8,812 nt of DNA. Origin: an uncultured Actinomycetes bacterium. Its GTDB lineage: Bacteria; Actinomycetota; Acidimicrobiia; Acidimicrobiales; RAAP-2. Shown piece after piece: positions 6,428-8,812 of this stretch (position 1 is the stretch's first letter; every line of letters begins with the position of its first letter). The stretch lies in the NCBI GenBank assembly GCA_903854175.1, contig CAINVQ010000154.1:1-8812 (forward strand), given 5' to 3'. The translations under genes and the position numbers were made by a program. The notes under the pieces are model-generated. The model did no database searches. It had not been told where the DNA came from and worked only from the letters and a program-made list of their open reading frames with translations.

Positions 6428-7984
6428 TTATTTTAAAGATTGGGCCAGACGATCGCGAAGTGCGTTTTTATCTACCTTCCCGATTGGAAGGAAAGGCAGC
6501 TCGGCTTCTATTCGTAGGATCTTCGGAATTTTGTAGCCAGCCAGATTTGAGCGACACCACTTCAATAGGTCGTCTTCAGATGCAATCGAGTTTTCATGAA
6601 GGACCACGTAAGCAGCACCTATTTCTCCCCATTGCTCATTCTTCAGACCGAATACTGCTGCTAGCGCAACATCTTCGTGCGCTTCCAGAACTAACTCAAC
6701 CTCTCGTGGATAAACATTGAGCCCTCCAGACTTAAACATCTCTGAGCGTCGGCCAACAAGGCGAAGAGTGCCATCAGGATTCTGGACTGCCACATCACCC
6801 ATTTTCAAAAAGCCATCTTCAGTAATTGTTTTCTTTGTGGCTTCGGGATTGTTCCAGTAACGAAGAAAAATTGCAGGATGGCGATACCAAACTTCGCCTT
6901 CAGTGCCCGGCTCAACTTCATTTCCATCTTCATCAACCAACAGCACTTCGGCATCAGGATTCGCATGACCGACAGAATTGGCAAGTTGCTCAGGTGAGTC
7001 ACTCAGGTGGGACCAAGCGGCATTACCAACAGTTTCAGTTTGACCAAACGTTGTCAGAAGCTTTACGCCTAGATTTTTATAAATATTCACGAATTCAATT
7101 GGGAGCGCAGCTCCACCCCACGCAACAAGCTGAAGACTCGAGAGATCTGTTTTTGCAAAGTCAGGATGCAGAGCAACTAATTGAAGAACTGTTGGAACAT
7201 GTTGAAGATTAGTCAACTTAAGTTCCTCTATGAGACGCAGAATATCTCCGGCATCAAACTTTTCAATAAAAGCGAGCATGCCTCCTTCAACCAATGTTGC
7301 ACCACAGACGTCGACTATGCAACCGGTGTGGTTCGTTGGCAAGTTGCATGGAACACGGGGGCGAGAAACAAGCATGGCATCTGCGTCGCAGTACGCTCCG
7401 TACGCCAAAGCAAAGTGAGGAATTAACGCTCCCTTTGGTGCCCCGGTAGATCCTGAGGTGTAAACGATTGCCCCTGGATCGCGAGGTGACACTTCAGGCA
7501 AACTTTGGTTAGTCGCTCGAGATAAGAAATCTGCCATGCTGCCAAGCGCACCAGCAGCGTCGCCATTGTCAAGTCGAACTGCCTCACGAAGTGTTGAATT
7601 GTTTAGCAGCACTTCTATCTCTTCTACATACGAGCGACCTGCATTGGCAGCGAGTGAAAAAATTAAAACAGGCTCACAGTTGGAAACTACGTGAGCTTGT
7701 TCACGAGGTGTGTATGAAGGATTTATCCCTGTATAAATTGCGCCAGACCTCATAATTGCTAGAGCAGCAATCCAAAATTCTGGTCTCGGCGTTGAGAGCA
7801 CTACAACACGGTCACCTTTGTTAATACCACTAGCGATAAGTGCTCGAGCGAAATTTGTGACTCGTTGATCGAGCTCGCTATATGAAATTTCAGTGCCTTC
7901 AAACCAAGTCGCAGGAGCTTCTGGGGTAGCTGAAGCAAAGTATTTCAGCGCTTCAGAGAACTGTTCAAATTTTTTGTTTGTCAC
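6428..7984 (-). CDS. AMP-forming acyl-CoA synthetase (ANL superfamily ligase)
   Basis: 518 residues, a usual length for the family. Predicted to activate a carboxylic acid with ATP to an acyl-adenylate and then form the CoA thioester. Motifs: P-loop Y-T-S-G-S-T-G-A-P-K-G at 175-185, F-G-Q-T-E-T at 313-318, M-G-D at 395-397 (ribose-binding Asp397), hinge segment G-R-R-S-E-M-F-K-S-G-G at 411-421, N-V-Y-P-R-E-V-E at 423-430, and the adenylation lysine Lys503 in P-I-G-K-V-D-K. One oddity: the hinge motif usually reads G-R-x-x-D, but here the acidic residue is Glu415. The start is a GTG (7982-7984), supported by AAAGGA 4 nt upstream; no closer ATG exists in frame. It is divergent from the hotdog genes (59-bp gap) and upstream of the F420 oxidoreductase. 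The acid substrate cannot be read from sequence; fatty, steroid-side-chain or aromatic acids all remain possible. Confidence 0.93.
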   Translation of the reverse strand: MTNKKFEQFSEALKYFASATPEAPATWFEGTEISYSELDQRVTNFARALIASGINKGDRVVVLSTPRPEFWIAALAIMRSGAIYTGINPSYTPREQAHVVSNCEPVLIFSLAANAGRSYVEEIEVLLNNSTLREAVRLDNGDAAGALGSMADFLSRATNQSLPEVSPRDPGAIVYTSGSTGAPKGALIPHFALAYGAYCDADAMLVSRPRVPCNLPTNHTGCIVDVCGATLVEGGMLAFIEKFDAGDILRLIEELKLTNLQHVPTVLQLVALHPDFAKTDLSSLQLVAWGGAALPIEFVNIYKNLGVKLLTTFGQTETVGNAAWSHLSDSPEQLANSVGHANPDAEVLLVDEDGNEVEPGTEGEVWYRHPAIFLRYWNNPEATKKTITEDGFLKMGDVAVQNPDGTLRLVGRRSEMFKSGGLNVYPREVELVLEAHEDVALAAVFGLKNEQWGEIGAAYVVLHENSIASEDDLLKWCRSNLAGYKIPKILRIEAELPFLPIGKVDKNALRDRLAQSLK

Positions 7985-7988
7985 GGAT

Positions 7989-7994
7989 TCCTTT
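7989..7994 (-). promoter_or_regulatory. Ribosome binding site supporting the GTG start of the acyl-CoA synthetase
   Basis: AAAGGA on the minus strand, 4 nt before the GTG at 7982-7984. It decides the start of the synthetase, which has no nearby in-frame ATG. Confidence 0.7.
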
Positions 7995-8032
7995 GCTAAT
8001 AGTCTTATAAAAGCAACTATATGCTTGCATCA

Positions 8033-8039
8033 AAAGGGG
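8033..8039 (+). promoter_or_regulatory. Ribosome binding site of the first hotdog gene
   Basis: AAAGGGG, 4 nt before the ATG at 8044. The spacing is slightly short but it is the only candidate and supports this start. Confidence 0.65.
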
Positions 8040-8043
8040 TCTT

Positions 8044-8538
8044 ATGTCATCAATTGCTTTTGGTATGCGTGGAAAAATGCAGCCAACAATCCCTGTGGAA
8101 GAAGCACATCTGCATATTGGTAAAGAGCTTTTTAGCACCGATTGGCTCGCCATAAGTGAAGATAGAGTCAAGCAATTCCGCTGGTCAACATTCGCTAATG
8201 GTGATGATGCCGACATGGAAATGTGCCTAACAAATCCTGTTGGGTACGAAAATGTAGATGGCTTTATGTTGGTATCTCTTCTCATCACCGCGCACTTCAA
8301 CAACAACCCCATTAACTCACCAGGTGCTTTCGGGCTTAATTACGCTCTCGAAAACTTCAGATTTCCGGCACCAGTTTTTCTAGAACAACGTGTGAAGGTA
8401 ACCGCCACGCTCACAGATGTTCGCATGCATGCAAAAGGCACACTCATTACAACTCACAACGTTATGGACCTTGAAGAATCAGAGCGCCCAGTTCTCGTTG
8501 GTGACTGGACAAATTTAGTGGTGACTGACAGTCAATGA
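8044..8538 (+). CDS. MaoC-like single-hotdog protein, hydratase dyad apparently absent
   Basis: 164 residues. The fold assignment rests on full-length similarity, from memory, to small MaoC/R-hydratase proteins such as M. tuberculosis Rv0130: G-K-E-L-F-x-x-D-W (26-34) for the N-terminal strand, D-G-F-M-L-V-S-L-L (72-80) for the central hotdog helix, and G-L-N-Y-A-L-E-N-F-R-F-P-A-P-V (97-111) followed by strands ending V-G-D-W. Active R-hydratases have T-G-D-x4-H and then A-H-G-F. Here the equivalent stretch is F-A-N-G-D-D-A-D-M-E-M and then E-N-V-D-G-F (69-74), with no histidine, so enoyl-CoA hydration by the usual mechanism is doubtful. It could be a structural or acyl-binding partner, a thioesterase-like enzyme, or a hydratase with relocated residues. 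It overlaps the next, related gene by 4 bp and is divergent from an acyl-CoA synthetase, so a CoA-ester substrate is likely. Confidence 0.82.
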   Translation: MSSIAFGMRGKMQPTIPVEEAHLHIGKELFSTDWLAISEDRVKQFRWSTFANGDDADMEMCLTNPVGYENVDGFMLVSLLITAHFNNNPINSPGAFGLNYALENFRFPAPVFLEQRVKVTATLTDVRMHAKGTLITTHNVMDLEESERPVLVGDWTNLVVTDSQ

Positions 8539-8812
8539 GTGATCAGCAGTACTCGTGGCAGCCCGAGATAAAAGTTCATCGACGACCATTAAGCGAACTT
8601 CATTCTTCAGTTGGGAAAGAGATCTTTTTAACGCAGTGGCGAAGTGTCGACAGAGCTCACCTCGATCAGTTCCACTGGGCGGTAGACGCTGTTCCTGAGT
8701 CATCAGATACCTGGGTTAACTCAGATTTTCCAAGAGCAAGCGAAAATATCGACGGATTTATGTTGCTTTCTTTACTTGAGTCAGCATTTTTCGACAACTT
8801 TCCTTTTTATGA
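8535..8812 (+). CDS. Second MaoC-like hotdog protein, paralogue of the upstream gene, 3' truncated by window
   Basis: The first 92 residues of a gene running off the right edge. It begins MSDQQYSWQPEIKVHRRPLS and starts inside the stop of the previous gene (ATGA overlap at 8535-8538), so the two are probably translated together. Residues 18-90 align with residues 17-88 of the upstream protein: L-S-E-L-H-S-S-V-G-K-E-I-F against V-E-E-A-H-L-H-I-G-K-E-L-F, L-D-Q-F-H-W against V-K-Q-F-R-W, and E-N-I-D-G-F-M-L-L-S-L-L against E-N-V-D-G-F-M-L-V-S-L-L. The distance from the aligned Phe (F-x-W) to the DGF Phe is the same in both (30 residues). Like its neighbour it lacks T-G-D-x4-H and has Asp in place of the His of the AHGF block. 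The C-terminal half is outside the window, so a second hotdog domain cannot be excluded. A heterodimer of the two products is likely. Confidence 0.75.
   Translation, partial: MSDQQYSWQPEIKVHRRPLSELHSSVGKEIFLTQWRSVDRAHLDQFHWAVDAVPESSDTWVNSDFPRASENIDGFMLLSLLESAFFDNFPFY

Larger units (their letters stand above)
7985..8043. promoter_or_regulatory. Overlapping divergent promoters, acyl-CoA synthetase / hotdog genes
   Basis: 59 bp between divergent start codons. For the synthetase (minus strand), TTGATG (8028-8033) and TATAAG (8004-8009) are separated by 18 bp; transcription would begin near 7997, giving a short leader just long enough for the ribosome binding site. For the hotdog genes (plus strand), TTGCTA (7993-7998) and TATATG (8018-8023) are 19 bp apart, a weaker match. 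The two candidates overlap, so the divergent transcripts could be co-regulated. A short inverted repeat ATGC-TT-GCAT (8021-8030) lies in the same place and could be part of an operator, but it is too short to stand on its own. Confidence 0.4.

Noticed and set aside
6826..7212. 128-codon open frame on the plus strand
   Set aside because: Entirely antisense to the acyl-CoA synthetase, whose motifs run through the region. The translation has no recognisable domain or ribosome binding site and reads like a shadow frame.
8515..8703. Minus-strand open frame across the junction of the hotdog genes
   Set aside because: Antisense to both related plus-strand genes, which explain the region through clear homology to each other.
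8044..8812. The two hotdog genes as one gene broken by a frameshift
   Set aside because: Each has its own complete N-terminal hotdog block, the first has a complete C-terminal part, and the ATGA overlap is a normal coupled junction; this is a tandem duplication, not a broken gene.

Overview
The window (8,812 bp) looks like a chromosomal segment of a streamlined actinobacterium of moderate to low GC, which I judge by eye to be in the mid-40s percent. Three observations support this. The F420-type oxidoreductase matches the mycobacterial Rv3520c family, the paired ABC exporter has the glycine-rich N-terminus I associate with actinobacterial homologues, and packing is very tight. Only about 284 bp (roughly 3%) lie outside genes, with no gap above 110 bp. 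A planktonic aquatic Actinobacteria/Acidimicrobiia lineage is a reasonable guess, but it is inference.

Layout: 1-264 (-) is the N-terminal part of a family 1 glycoside hydrolase that runs off the left edge. 335-805 (+) is a yeast FCY1-type cytosine deaminase, convergent and abutting with 806-1459 (-), uracil phosphoribosyltransferase (upp). Together they form a cytosine -> uracil -> UMP salvage route. 1505-3325 and 3322-5277 (+) are two overlapping genes for a heterodimeric ABC exporter with one consensus and one degenerate ATP site. 5274-6317 (-) is the Rv3520c-family oxidoreductase, converging on the exporter with overlapping stop codons. Upstream of it on the same strand, 6428-7984 (-) encodes an acyl-CoA synthetase with a GTG start. 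Divergent from that, 8044-8538 (+) and 8535-8812 (+, cut by the right edge) are two tandem, overlapping, mutually related MaoC-like hotdog proteins that both seem to lack the hydratase Asp/His dyad.

Functionally there are four blocks: sugar hydrolysis (left edge), pyrimidine salvage, export, and a right-hand CoA-linked catabolic cluster (acyl-CoA ligase, F420 oxidoreductase, hotdog pair). The right-hand cluster resembles in composition the gene types found in actinobacterial steroid or other acyl-CoA degradation regions, but its substrate cannot be read from this sequence. The strongest candidate for something under-described is the hotdog pair, which carries a shared EN[VI]DGF motif where active hydratases have an AHGF-type motif.

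No tRNA, rRNA, CRISPR array, insertion sequence or convincing intrinsic terminator was seen.
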